A DNA stretch of 64,000 nucleotides from Helicobacter canis (GCF_900451095.1 NZ_UGHV01000001.1:620001-684000); one strand, 5' to 3'; positions 23,727-33,077 are shown, counted from the stretch's first letter. Numbers and translations are program-made. Notes: generated by a model not told the origin, from the letters alone.

Positions 23727-25507
23727 TACTTCTCCAAAGGCTTAATAATCATCTCTTGGTAAAACTCTTCCCTATCCAAGTAAGGATACATATCTTCAAG
23801 AGGCTTTGAAATCATCGTGCCATCATCTAGTTTAAGCGATGAGACATTGGGGATTATCTCTTGGTTTTGTGGGCATATAATCTCACAAATCACCGGTTTA
23901 TCGATAGCAAATACTTTATCTAGCGTTTGGCTTAGACTCTGCACGCTATCTACTTTAAAAAACTCTATGCCATACGCATAAGCAATTTTCTCTAAGATTG
24001 GAAAAGATATGCCAGAATCCACATCAGTCCCTATATGCACCCCAGCAAAAAACTTATCCTGTGTAGCTCGTATGGATAAATAGCCGTTGTTGTTCCATAC
24101 AAAAAGCTTAATCGGTAGCTGATAATGCACCATTGTTTGAAGCTCTTGGATATTCATTTGCAGCGACCCATCACCTGTGATACCAATGACTTCTTGCCGC
24201 TGCTTACCAAAGCACACCCCTATACAAGCAGGCAAGCTAAAGCCCATATCTGCTTGCGCTCCAGAAGTGATATAGCGATTATCTCGTGTTAAAAAAAGTG
24301 CTTGCGAAGCTACATAATACGCCGAGCCAGCATCGCTAACTATCACAGAATCTTTGCGCAGCTTTTTACATAAATACTCAATGAAAGTGTATTTGTTGAT
24401 AAAAGGTTCATTGCTATATCGTGGCAAAAATGGTGTCCATTTTTTCTTCCACTTATTACATAGCTCTAGCCACTTTGCAAGGTTGTTAGGCTGCGTTACT
24501 ATTTCTTTGCATTGGCGAAAAAAATCGCGCAAATCCATTTGCATAAATTCATCGATTGCTATGGTATTTTTCTTGTGTTCATTAGAATCTATATCGATTA
24601 CCACCACCTTTGCTTCTCTAGCAAAGCTTTTATACTCAAACCCTGTCGCAGCGACACTAAGCCTACACCCAAGCACTAAGACAAAATCAGCATTCTGCAA
24701 GGCAAAATTCCCAGCTCTATCACCTTTGATACCTATGCGCCCTATGAAGTGTGGCTCATCGTGTGGCAGTAAATCAATCCCCAAAAATGATGTAACCACA
24801 GGGACATTAAACCTTTGCACAAACTCCTTAAATTCTGCGACACTATTTGATAGCCTAATACCATTTCCAGCGATAATGATAGGGCGTTTTGCGTGAGCTA
24901 ATTGCTCTAAAATCTTATCAATACACAGCGCATATTTTTCATCAATACGATCAAAATGCTTCAAGCTACTCTCATCAATAATGGCTGATTGTATATCCAT
25001 AGGAATATCTATCCATACAGGTCCGGGTCTGCCACTTTTGCTTACAAAATATGCTTCTTCTAAATGATAGGCGATTTGCTTGGGGTCTGTGATTGTTAGG
25101 GCGTATTTTGTGATTGGCTTTACAATGGAGACAATATCTGCTTCTTGCACGCCAAACTGCCTAATGGGTGCAGGAGATAGGCAGGAAGCTTCCTTTGTTT
25201 TAACCTGCCCAGAGATGATAAAAAGCGGCGTGTTGTCTTGGTAGGCATCTAGCACGCCTGTTAGGGCATTGGTCCCACCGCAACCTGTTGTAACACAAAC
25301 CACGCCAATGGTGTTTGTGTATTTTGCAAAGCCAAGTGCAGCCATAGCAGCAGCTTGCTCGTGGTGCGTAAAAATAGATTCTATATCTTTATGCCTGCCT
25401 ATACTATCATTTAAAAACATAGCCCCACCACCTGTTACCATAAACACTTGTTTTACCCCAAGTTTTTTGGCGATAAAGTCCGCTACATAATCAGCTACGC
25501 TTTTCAT
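23726..25507 (-). CDS. Thiamine-diphosphate-dependent carboligase/acetolactate-synthase-like enzyme, possibly YerE-type
   Basis: A 593-residue ThDP enzyme with the three domains of the acetolactate synthase family: pyrimidine-binding (FTHHEQAAAMAALGFA, catalytic Glu), a central domain (RPIIIAGNGIRLS), and the PP domain with GDGSLQMNIQELQTMVHY (ThDP motif). Placed next to rfbFGH it recalls Yersinia YerE, which transfers a two-carbon acetyl unit from pyruvate onto CDP-4-keto-3,6-dideoxyglucose. That role is inference; true acetolactate synthase is less likely because no small subunit is next to it. The 3' end overlaps the epimerase start; the 5' end overlaps the aminotransferase by 17 bp. Confidence 0.8.
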   Translation of the reverse strand: MKSVADYVADFIAKKLGVKQVFMVTGGGAMFLNDSIGRHKDIESIFTHHEQAAAMAALGFAKYTNTIGVVCVTTGCGGTNALTGVLDAYQDNTPLFIISGQVKTKEASCLSPAPIRQFGVQEADIVSIVKPITKYALTITDPKQIAYHLEEAYFVSKSGRPGPVWIDIPMDIQSAIIDESSLKHFDRIDEKYALCIDKILEQLAHAKRPIIIAGNGIRLSNSVAEFKEFVQRFNVPVVTSFLGIDLLPHDEPHFIGRIGIKGDRAGNFALQNADFVLVLGCRLSVAATGFEYKSFAREAKVVVIDIDSNEHKKNTIAIDEFMQMDLRDFFRQCKEIVTQPNNLAKWLELCNKWKKKWTPFLPRYSNEPFINKYTFIEYLCKKLRKDSVIVSDAGSAYYVASQALFLTRDNRYITSGAQADMGFSLPACIGVCFGKQRQEVIGITGDGSLQMNIQELQTMVHYQLPIKLFVWNNNGYLSIRATQDKFFAGVHIGTDVDSGISFPILEKIAYAYGIEFFKVDSVQSLSQTLDKVFAIDKPVICEIICPQNQEIIPNVSSLKLDDGTMISKPLEDMYPYLDREEFYQEMIIKPLEK

Positions 25508-26678
25508 AATACTCTCCTAATGCCTGCTTGATATTTGCGATGGCTTTATTGATATTGTGGGTATTATTGACATAGCACATACGCACAAATCCTTCACCAG
25601 CACTCCCGAAGCTTGTCCCAGCAAGTAGTGCCACACCTGCTTTATGTAAAGCAAAATTAGCAAACTCATCACTACTCATACCTGTTTTAGTAATGTTTGG
25701 AAAAGCATAAATCGCCCCATCTGGCTCTATACAACTCACACCGGGTAAAGAGTTTAGCCCATCTACTAAGACTTTTTTACGCATAGCATATTCGTTTTTC
25801 ATAGATTGTATTTCTTGCTGATCGCCTTTAATCGCGTCTATCCCTGCTCTTTGTATAAAAGGTGGGACACAAGAAATAATCGTAGAGAGTAAAAGCCCCA
25901 TTTTTTCTATCACTTGTGCTGGTCCTATGGCAACGCCAAGTCGCCAACCTGTCATCGCAAAACCCTTGCTAAAACCATTTAAAATAATTGTCCTATCCTT
26001 ACAATGATCCAAAAAAGATGGGCTGAAAAATGGCTTATTTTCATCAAAAATCAAGCGAGAATAAATCTCATCGCTTAGTAAAAATATATTGTGCTTCTTT
26101 GCAATATGTGCAACCTCTTCAATCTCGTGGGGAAACATCACAGAGCCTGTTGGATTGCTTGGAGTATTTAAGATAATTAGCTTTGTCTTAGGCGTAATGC
26201 ACTTTTGCAAATCTTTTGGCTGAAGTCTAAAGCCATTTTCTTCTTTAAGCTCCACAGGCACGGCTACTGCCCCACACGCTTTGATCGCCGTATAGTAAGT
26301 GGGGAATCCGGGATTTGGGATAATCACTTCTTCTTCTGGATTGACAAGGCATTTAATAGCAAGATAGATGATAGAATTTGCACCCGGTGTTACTAAAATC
26401 TGCTCAATATCTGGGGTAAAATGCCTGCTAAAGCTCGTAGCCTGCTGGGCTGCTAGCCTAAAATCATAAAGCCCCATTGAGCTTGTGTAATGCGTCTCCC
26501 CATCTCGCAAGCTTTTGATAGCAGAATCCACTATATTTCTTGGCGTATCAAAATCTGGCTCTCCTAGCTCAAAGTGTAAAATCTCTTTTCCCTCTCGCTC
26601 CAGCCTTAAGGCTTCATCTAGGATTTTAAACATAGGCTGCCCATCAATTTGTGAAGCGATTGTCGATAAAGTAGTCAT
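25491..26678 (-). CDS. Class I/II PLP aminotransferase (aspartate aminotransferase family)
   Basis: A 395-residue fold-type I aminotransferase. Seen: the start GQPMFKILDEALRLEREGK, FELGEPDFDTP, NTPSNPTGSVM, DEIYSRLIF, and the PLP lysine in NGFSKGFAMTGWRLG. It belongs to the amino-acid aminotransferases, not the DegT sugar aminotransferases. In this operon it might supply a 2-oxo acid for the ThDP enzyme or use one; this is a guess. It overlaps both neighbours (17 bp and 4 bp, ATGA), so translation is coupled. Base use resembles the adjacent ThDP gene and looks a little more AT-rich than the flanking rfbG. Confidence 0.85.
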   Translation of the reverse strand: MTTLSTIASQIDGQPMFKILDEALRLEREGKEILHFELGEPDFDTPRNIVDSAIKSLRDGETHYTSSMGLYDFRLAAQQATSFSRHFTPDIEQILVTPGANSIIYLAIKCLVNPEEEVIIPNPGFPTYYTAIKACGAVAVPVELKEENGFRLQPKDLQKCITPKTKLIILNTPSNPTGSVMFPHEIEEVAHIAKKHNIFLLSDEIYSRLIFDENKPFFSPSFLDHCKDRTIILNGFSKGFAMTGWRLGVAIGPAQVIEKMGLLLSTIISCVPPFIQRAGIDAIKGDQQEIQSMKNEYAMRKKVLVDGLNSLPGVSCIEPDGAIYAFPNITKTGMSSDEFANFALHKAGVALLAGTSFGSAGEGFVRMCYVNNTHNINKAIANIKQALGEYYEKRS

Positions 26679-27760
26679 AACTGCTCCATATACTCCCCAA
26701 GCTGCTCTTGGCTTAGGATCGTGCTTGTCTCACTCCACGCCCTATACCACGCTACGCTCTTTTGTATCGCTTCTGTGGCATTCCATAGCGGGCTAAACCC
26801 TAGCAGGCTGCTAGCCTTGCTAGAGTCTAGTGCTAGCAGCCCACTCTCGTGCAAGCTAGAGTCTAGCTCGATCGTGTAGGCGATCTGCTCCCACTCCTGC
26901 TGCGCTAGCTCTAGCACTTGACTCACGCGCAAGATCTGCCCCCCACTAGGTCCAAAGTTGAAGCTACTAGCGCATTCTACTCGCCCTGCTAGCAGAGCCT
27001 GTGCTAGCAGCAAGTAGCCCTGCAAGCTCTCGCACACAAACTGCCACGGGCGCGTGGAGCTAGGATACCTAATGCTAGCAGGCTCGCGGCTTATCGCTGC
27101 TCGCACGAGATCTGGCAGCAGCCTATCGCAGCTGAAGTCCCCTCCGCCTATCACATTGCCAGCCCTTGCCGTGGCGATTAGCACGCTATGCTTCTTGCCA
27201 TAGTCATCAAGGCTAAAAAAGCTCCGCCGCATAGAGTCTGTGATGATCTCCGCGCACGCCTTAGACGCGCTGTAAGGATCATAGCCGCCAAGTGAGTCGC
27301 ACTCTCTGTATCCATAGAGCCACTCTTTGTTGTCATAGACTTTATCGGTGGTTACGATCACTACTGCACGCAAGGATTCTAGCTTGCGGCAGGCGTTTAG
27401 GAGATTTGCCACGCCTAGGGCGTTTGTGTGGAAAGTCTCAAGCGGGTCTTTGTAGCTCTGCCTTACAAGCGGCTGGGCTGCTAGGTGGAGCACCACTTTA
27501 GGCTTGGCTTCTTGCAGGGCGGACTCTAGCGCGGCGTAGTCGCTGATGTCTGCTAGCCACTCTTTGGCAAAGAGCTTTTGCGCACCGCTTAGGGCGTAGT
27601 GGCTAGGCTCTTGCGGGGGCAGGGAGTAGCCATAGAGCCTAGCTCCTAAGCGTGAGAGCCATAGAGCTAGCCACGAGCCTTTGAAGCCGGTATGCCCCGT
27701 TATCAAAACCCTTTTACCGCGGTAAGCTTCATCAAACATTGCGATCACCATACCGCCCAA
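26675..27760 (-). CDS. rfbG: CDP-glucose 4,6-dehydratase
   Basis: RfbG converts CDP-glucose to CDP-4-keto-6-deoxyglucose. This SDR has GHTGFKGSWLALWLSRLG (the family's Rossmann signature), LHLAAQPLVRQSY, TDKVYDNKEWLYGYRE and the YxxxK pair in DPYSASKACAE. The first ATG is at 27760, but MFDEAYRGKRVLITGH from 27739 aligns better with relatives and would avoid the 16-bp overlap with rfbF. Length 354-361 is typical. The operon order rfbF, rfbG and later rfbH defines the CDP-dideoxyhexose route. Confidence 0.92.
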   Translation of the reverse strand: MGGMVIAMFDEAYRGKRVLITGHTGFKGSWLALWLSRLGARLYGYSLPPQEPSHYALSGAQKLFAKEWLADISDYAALESALQEAKPKVVLHLAAQPLVRQSYKDPLETFHTNALGVANLLNACRKLESLRAVVIVTTDKVYDNKEWLYGYRECDSLGGYDPYSASKACAEIITDSMRRSFFSLDDYGKKHSVLIATARAGNVIGGGDFSCDRLLPDLVRAAISREPASIRYPSSTRPWQFVCESLQGYLLLAQALLAGRVECASSFNFGPSGGQILRVSQVLELAQQEWEQIAYTIELDSSLHESGLLALDSSKASSLLGFSPLWNATEAIQKSVAWYRAWSETSTILSQEQLGEYMEQL

Positions 27761-28545
27761 GGTGCGCTGCCACTAAGCCACATTTGTGTCAGGTCATTTT
27801 TGTCTTTCAAAGTGTCCATACACTTCCAAAAGCCGCTATGCTGGTAGGTATAGAGCTGCCCATCTTTGGCTAGATTTTTCAAAGGCTCTTGCTCCAAAAT
27901 CGTCATATCCCCAAGCCCTGCACGCTCTATATACTCAAGCACCCTAGCCTCACAGATGAAAAACCCCCCATTGATCCAGCCGCTTTGCTGCGCGCTAGCA
28001 TCGCCTCTGGGCTTTTCTACGAAAGTCTTTACCGCATTGGTGCTAGGCTCTATCTCTAGCGCGCCAAATCGCCCCTCTGGCAGCACAGAAGTCATACTCA
28101 TAGCACCCTTGTGCGATCTGTGGAAGTCTAAAAGGGCGTGGAGGTTTATATCGCTCAAGCCATCGCCATAAGTGAGCATAAAGCTTTCATCATTGATATA
28201 GGGCTTGGCGTGCAAGATCCTGCCGCCGGTTTGTGAGTCTTGCCCGGTGTAGAGGAGCGTTACACGCCAAGGCTCGTGGCGATTGGCGTGGATCTGCAAG
28301 GAGTTGTCCGCTAGGTCTATGGTAATGTCGCTGTAATGTGTGTAGTAGTTTAGGAAATACTCCTTGATGATATGCCCCTTATAGCCTGTAAGGATAATAA
28401 AATCGCTAAAGCCATAGTGCGCATAAATCTTCATAATATGCCACAAAATCGGTCGCCCGCCGATCTCTACCATAGGCTTTGGCTTAAGCCCTGTCTCTTC
28501 GGCTAGGCGTGTGCCAAGACCGCCGGCTAGGATAAGGACTTTCAT
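27745..28545 (-). CDS. rfbF: Glucose-1-phosphate cytidylyltransferase
   Basis: RfbF makes CDP-glucose from glucose-1-phosphate and CTP, the first step of the CDP-3,6-dideoxyhexose route. The nucleotidyltransferase motif LILAGGLGTRLAEETGLKPK is at the N-terminus, followed by PMVEIGGRPILWHIMKIY and TYGDGLSDINLHALLDFH. The 266-residue length matches. It is the first recognisable enzyme gene of the sugar block and begins with an ATGA overlap with the repeat ORF upstream, so its expression may depend on translation of that ORF. Confidence 0.94.
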   Translation of the reverse strand: MKVLILAGGLGTRLAEETGLKPKPMVEIGGRPILWHIMKIYAHYGFSDFIILTGYKGHIIKEYFLNYYTHYSDITIDLADNSLQIHANRHEPWRVTLLYTGQDSQTGGRILHAKPYINDESFMLTYGDGLSDINLHALLDFHRSHKGAMSMTSVLPEGRFGALEIEPSTNAVKTFVEKPRGDASAQQSGWINGGFFICEARVLEYIERAGLGDMTILEQEPLKNLAKDGQLYTYQHSGFWKCMDTLKDKNDLTQMWLSGSAPWAVW

Positions 28546-29870
28546 AGGGGGAGCCTTTGGGGTTTGGGTTTGGGCGTTGGCTTTTGCTTGGTGGATTCGG
28601 CTTTTCTAAAGAAACCTGCTTCGGCTTCGCCTTGCACCGCTGCCGCTGGTTTTGGGCTAGAATCGGCGATTTCTGCGCGCGTGCTGCAGTTACATACGCC
28701 AAGTATGCGCCTTTGCACGCGCTTGAAAAGCCCCGATTCTATCTCCAAAATCCTAGAATCCTTTGCAGGCGTTTTTAGATTTTGTGCCTCACTCTTAGAA
28801 TCCTTTGGCTGCTTGCTTACATTTGTGGCTTGCTTGCTAGAATCCACTTTTGCGCCTTTGTGGATTGCCACGCCGCTATCGCGGCTCGCAATGACGGAAA
28901 AATGGGCATTAGGGCTAGAATCCACTTTTTGTAATTCTGCGTTTGTATCAAAACAAGGGACACCGCTTAGGTTGCGCCGATGTTTCTTTAGAAAAATCCT
29001 GCCGCCTGTGGTGTGGCTATCAAACACGCTTTGAGCGGTTTTGTCAAAAATCCCAGAATCCTTTGCAGGCGTTTTTAGATTTTGTGCTTCACTCCTAGAA
29101 TCCACTTTTTTGCTAGCGGCGTTTTTCTTGTCATTGCGAGCAAGCGCGGTAGCGATTGCGTGGCAATCCATACATTCTGCGCTAGCAGAATAGTCTTTAC
29201 TAGAATCCACTTTTTTTGCGGTAGTAAAATTAGCGGCGTTACTAGAATCCGCTTTTGCGGATTTGTGGATCGCCACGACTTGCTGTCGCAAGTCTCGCGA
29301 TGACAGAGAATGAGCGTGGCTCTTAGAATCGTGGCTTTGTGAAAAAGTGGATTCTAGTGTAGAGTCGCTCGAGGTAGATTTACTAAAGAAACTGCGCCTG
29401 CGCCTTGTTTTGTGATTTTGACTATCGATATAGGATTCTAGAGTTTCTCTATTTTGTGCTTTCTTAGAATCCGCTTGCGCGGATATGGATTGCCGCGCTT
29501 TGTCTTGCGCCAAAGCTCGCAATGACAGGTCTTTAGATTCTAATGCGATATAGGATTCTAAGATTTTAGGACTAGAATCCGCTTTTGGAAACGCCAAAAA
29601 TGTAAGCGAGCCTGCAAAGGATTCTAGGATTGTGGAGATAGAATCGTGGTTTTGTGAGCTTTTTAGCGCAAAGTTGCTCGCGGTTGGATTTGGGTGATAA
29701 AAATGGGGCTTTGCAAGCGCGTGCAAGGGCGCATACTTGGCGTATGTAACCGCAGCACGCGCGCCGCAATCGCCATTTTTAGCCGGAAAGCCTACGCGTT
29801 CAAGTGTTCCCCCCCCCCCCCCGTTTCTAACAGAGTTTTTTATACCAACATCCACCAAACACACCTTCAC
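28542..29870 (-). CDS. Repeat-only leader ORF with G14 tract, overlapping rfbF
   Basis: A 442-codon open frame starting GTG (MKVCLVDVGIKNSVRN), then a G14 tract, then only repeat modules (AKNGDCGARAAVTYAKYA, ALKSSQNHDSISTILESF, AIHKSAKADSS, MDCHAIATALARND, LFKRVQRRILGVCNCST). No domain. Its stop overlaps the rfbF start (ATGA). At 14 G the frame is open through to rfbF; other lengths not differing by three would stop early. It may act as a translated, switchable leader for the sugar operon rather than as a functional protein. Upstream, 59 bp separate it from ccoI. Confidence 0.45.
   Translation of the reverse strand: MKVCLVDVGIKNSVRNGGGGGTLERVGFPAKNGDCGARAAVTYAKYAPLHALAKPHFYHPNPTASNFALKSSQNHDSISTILESFAGSLTFLAFPKADSSPKILESYIALESKDLSLRALAQDKARQSISAQADSKKAQNRETLESYIDSQNHKTRRRRSFFSKSTSSDSTLESTFSQSHDSKSHAHSLSSRDLRQQVVAIHKSAKADSSNAANFTTAKKVDSSKDYSASAECMDCHAIATALARNDKKNAASKKVDSRSEAQNLKTPAKDSGIFDKTAQSVFDSHTTGGRIFLKKHRRNLSGVPCFDTNAELQKVDSSPNAHFSVIASRDSGVAIHKGAKVDSSKQATNVSKQPKDSKSEAQNLKTPAKDSRILEIESGLFKRVQRRILGVCNCSTRAEIADSSPKPAAAVQGEAEAGFFRKAESTKQKPTPKPKPQRLPL
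29809..29822 (-). repeat. G14 tract in the leader ORF
   Basis: Fourteen C on plus (G in sense), flanks AAAC-Gn-AACACTTGAACGCG. It lies 16 codons into the leader. The following ~200 bp match those behind the tract at 22778. Confidence 0.85.
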
Positions 29871-29929
29871 ACACCTTAGACCTAAAAGTAATAAGCGTGG
29901 ATTCTAGCACAATATGTTTAAAATATGTT

Positions 29930-32900
29930 TTAAGGCTTGTGCGTGTCTATGAAGTCGCCACCCTTACTGCTACTCTTGCGCAGGGAGTTGCCCACGACAA
30001 GCAAAGAGGACAGACTCATACTAAGGGCTGCGACAAGCGGGATCACAAAGCCGCATAAAGCTAGCGGGATCAATAGGGCATTGTAGGCTAGGCTTATGGC
30101 GAGATTTTGATAAATCCTAGTATAAGTCTCCCTAGCGATTACAAAGCCTGCTTGCAAGCTCACTAGACTATCATCTAGCACGATCACATCACTTTGGGCG
30201 ATAGCTATATCACTCCCAGCCCCCATAGAGACCCCCACATCGGCAGTCTTTAGGGCTACAATGTCATTAAGCCCATCGCCTATCATCACCACGCTAGGAT
30301 CTTTGCGCCAGAGTCCCTTGCCCCTAGGCGTGCTTAAGGCTTCTTGCAGATCCTGTATATACTGCGCCTTTTGGTCTGGGAGCAGTCCGCTATGAAACTC
30401 CCTAATCCCAAGCGAGCTTGCCACAGCCTCCACCGCGCCCGCCCTATCGCCACTAAGCAGCACGACTTGCTTGCCACTGCTTTGTAGGTATGCTACAAGC
30501 TCTTTCGCCCCATCTTTTGCCTCATCGCTTATGTAGCAAATGAGCTTAAGGGCTTTGTTTGTAGCGTAGGCGAAGATGCTCATAGAGTCTAAAGGCATTG
30601 GCTTTTGGGATTCGGCTTTGCGCGATAAACCTTTGATTGCTGCGCCGCGCTTCGTCGATAGACGCTCGAGTCTTATCTCCTTGCGCGGCTTGCAAAGCAA
30701 AGGTTTCTCATCGCAAATCCTAGAATCCTTTGGCTGCTTGCTTACATTTTTGGCATTTTCCCTAGAATCCGCTTTTTGTAATGTTTGTATGTTTTGTGCG
30801 TTTTTATCAAAAGTGGATTCTAGGTTTTGTGTCTTTGTTTGTGTGGATTGCCGCGCCGACAAGTCGGCTCGCAATGACGAGGGGGTGGATTTTTCACACT
30901 CGCCCTGATTCTCTTTCTCTAGGATTCTAGGAGCTCTAAAGAAACCTGCTGCGGCTTCGCCTTGCACCGCTGTCGCTTGTTTTCTAAAGAAGCTTCGCTT
31001 TGCGGTGGGGCTTTCAAAAGTGGATTTTAGGGCGGTAGTTTTGATTTCAGCTTGTTTTGTAAAGCTGCCTTGGGATTCTAGGATTTGCGATGAGAAAGCA
31101 GGGTTGTGTAGTGGCGAGCAAGGAGATAAGACTGGAGCGTCTATCGACGCTGCGAGCCACAAACTCCCTGCTTTATCGCGCAAAGCCGAATCCCCCCCAA
31201 AATCTGCGGAATGCCTACCCAAAACAAGCGAAGCGGTCGGCGATAGCCGATGTTTCTTTAGTAAAGCCGAATCCATAACGCCATTTTCTAGCAAAAACTC
31301 TACACTCCCGCCTACCACCTCCACCTCCCCCCATTTCGCCCTTATCCCCCTAGAATCCACCTGCACCACCGCGCCTAGCTCCACCGCTCCACTTGGGCGG
31401 AAGCACTCTGCCACTGCCGCAGAAATAGGGTGAGAAGAGCACCGCACAAAATGCGCTAGCACGCTCTCATCAAACTCCCCAAATCGCTCCATATACTGCA
31501 CCTTTGGGCTGCCCTTTGTGAGCGTGCCTGTCTTGTCAAAGACCACCGCCTTTGCTTGTGCTAGCACTTCTAAAAATCGCGCTTCTTTAAACACCAGCCC
31601 CGCCTTATACGCACGCGAGATCCCCACCACACTAGCAATGGGTGTAGCAAGCGCAAGTGCGCAAGGGCAGGCGATCACAATCACAGAAATTGTGATGATC
31701 AACGCCTGATCCACCCCAGAATCCACCCACCAATACACAAACCCACCCAGCGCGATAAGCAGCACAAAGCGGGAGAAATACTTCGCCAAGCGATTTGCCA
31801 GCTCCTGCACCCTAGGAGTGGAGCTTAGGCTCTCTTCTAGGAGCGTGATAATCCTACTCATCGTAGAATCCACATATCGCTTGCGCACTTCATAGACAAG
31901 CGATTTTTCTAGCACGATACTTCCAGATAGCAGCTCTTGCCCGCTCTTTTTACTCACAGGCAAGCTCTCCCCAGAGAGTGAGCGCATATCTAGTAGCACA
32001 TCACTGCAAGCCACCCCATCGCACGGCAGCATTTCCCCCACAGCGATATGCACCCGCTCCCCTATGCGCAAATCTTTCACATCGCAGACTTGCAAGCTCC
32101 CATCGCGCTCCACTTTAGCCATATTTGGCAAGATCGTATGCAGGCTATCAAGGCTATCGCCAGCGACCCTCCTAGCGCGCATTTCTAAAAACTTCCCACT
32201 AAAGACAAAGAGAATAATCATCGCCACTGATTCAAAGTAGCTCTCCCCACTGCGCGTAATGCTCGCATAAATCGAGTAGATAAATGTCAAGCTAGCCCCA
32301 AAAGCTACTAAAAAGTCCATACCGACATAGCCAAGCTTAAGCCCATAATACGCCCCGGAGAAAAATACCCGCCCTGTGAAAAACAGCACCGGAGCAGCAA
32401 GCAAACAGGCGATGAGATTTAGCACATCTTTCATCAAAGGCTGCATACCATAGAAATACCCCACATACTGCGCGATAGCCACCATCATAATGCTCATCGT
32501 GCAAAACACCCCCACCACAAAGGAGATAAAAAAGCTTCTTTGTGCTTTTGCTAGCTGCTCTTCTTGGGATTTGGGGTCATAGATATGCGCGCTATAGCCG
32601 ATAGACTCTATAAGCTTAAAGATAGCAGATAGGCTGATTTGCGTGCTATCAAAGAGGATTTTTGCTTTGTTGTTTGTGTAGTTGATATGCGCCTTTTTAA
32701 TGCCCTTTTGCAGGCTTAGGATATGCTCATTAAGCCATACACACGCCGCGCAGTGAATGCCCTCTATCACAAGACTTACTTCATTGAGTGTGCCTAGCTT
32801 TTTTGTGTGCTGCTGCAAGAAGCTAGGCTCATCAAGGTAGCGTAAATCTATGCTTTTTTTCTCTAAAGGTGTGAGCGTCACCTCGCCCAATCGCTCATAG

Positions 32901-33076
32901 AATCCACTAAAGCCACTTTTTTGCAGTAGCTTATACACGCTCTCACAGCCATTGCAGCAGAAATACACATCATTGCCACAAGAGTCTTTGGCGTGTGTGA
33001 GCTGGGAGAGTGGGAAGCTACGCTGGCAGTGCGAGCATTTGCAAGAAGTGGGAGCGGTGGGGGCTTGGTCTTGCAC
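29930..33076 (-). CDS. ccoI: Copper-translocating P1B-type ATPase (CcoI/FixI-like) with ~225-residue repeat insertion
   Basis: A 1048-residue heavy-metal ATPase, ~800 in relatives. N-terminal cysteine-rich domain (CKCSHCQRSF, CCNGCESVY), HMA domain (GIHCAACVW), membrane helices with the CPC motif in ACPCALALATP, the TGE loop (SLSGESLP), the phosphorylation site DKTGTLTKGSP and the C-terminal GDGLNDIVAL. This N-terminal layout is that of CcoI/FixI, which supplies copper to cbb3 oxidase. Residues ~600-827 are repeat modules (NLESTFDKNAQN, LQKADSRENAKN, PRKEIRLERLSTKRGAAI) set within the nucleotide-binding domain. The frame stays open and every catalytic motif is intact. Confidence 0.87.
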   Translation of the reverse strand: MQDQAPTAPTSCKCSHCQRSFPLSQLTHAKDSCGNDVYFCCNGCESVYKLLQKSGFSGFYERLGEVTLTPLEKKSIDLRYLDEPSFLQQHTKKLGTLNEVSLVIEGIHCAACVWLNEHILSLQKGIKKAHINYTNNKAKILFDSTQISLSAIFKLIESIGYSAHIYDPKSQEEQLAKAQRSFFISFVVGVFCTMSIMMVAIAQYVGYFYGMQPLMKDVLNLIACLLAAPVLFFTGRVFFSGAYYGLKLGYVGMDFLVAFGASLTFIYSIYASITRSGESYFESVAMIILFVFSGKFLEMRARRVAGDSLDSLHTILPNMAKVERDGSLQVCDVKDLRIGERVHIAVGEMLPCDGVACSDVLLDMRSLSGESLPVSKKSGQELLSGSIVLEKSLVYEVRKRYVDSTMSRIITLLEESLSSTPRVQELANRLAKYFSRFVLLIALGGFVYWWVDSGVDQALIITISVIVIACPCALALATPIASVVGISRAYKAGLVFKEARFLEVLAQAKAVVFDKTGTLTKGSPKVQYMERFGEFDESVLAHFVRCSSHPISAAVAECFRPSGAVELGAVVQVDSRGIRAKWGEVEVVGGSVEFLLENGVMDSALLKKHRLSPTASLVLGRHSADFGGDSALRDKAGSLWLAASIDAPVLSPCSPLHNPAFSSQILESQGSFTKQAEIKTTALKSTFESPTAKRSFFRKQATAVQGEAAAGFFRAPRILEKENQGECEKSTPSSLRADLSARQSTQTKTQNLESTFDKNAQNIQTLQKADSRENAKNVSKQPKDSRICDEKPLLCKPRKEIRLERLSTKRGAAIKGLSRKAESQKPMPLDSMSIFAYATNKALKLICYISDEAKDGAKELVAYLQSSGKQVVLLSGDRAGAVEAVASSLGIREFHSGLLPDQKAQYIQDLQEALSTPRGKGLWRKDPSVVMIGDGLNDIVALKTADVGVSMGAGSDIAIAQSDVIVLDDSLVSLQAGFVIARETYTRIYQNLAISLAYNALLIPLALCGFVIPLVAALSMSLSSLLVVGNSLRKSSSKGGDFIDTHKP
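30595..31275 (-). repeat. Repeat block inserted in frame in the P-type ATPase
   Basis: About 680 bp of joined modules between two parts of the ATP-binding domain. It contains TAGAATCC cores in both orientations, a CTTATCTCCTTGCGCGGCTTG-type module, TTTCTAAAGAA palindromes, and a GTGGATTGCCGCGCC...CTCGCAATGACGA copy. It shares a stretch of ~65 bp (30959-31022) with the Gfo/Idh/MocA insertion (34568-34632). Confidence 0.8.
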
Positions 33077-33077
33077 G

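Noticed and set aside
23726-25507. Acetolactate synthase for branched-chain amino acids
   Set aside because: It lies within a sugar operon and has no adjacent small subunit. A sugar carboligase is preferred, but sequence alone here does not settle it.
28542-29870. Real new protein family at the start of the sugar locus
   Set aside because: Nearly all residues come from repeat modules found elsewhere in other contexts. Only the first ~16 residues are unique, and they match nothing I recognise.
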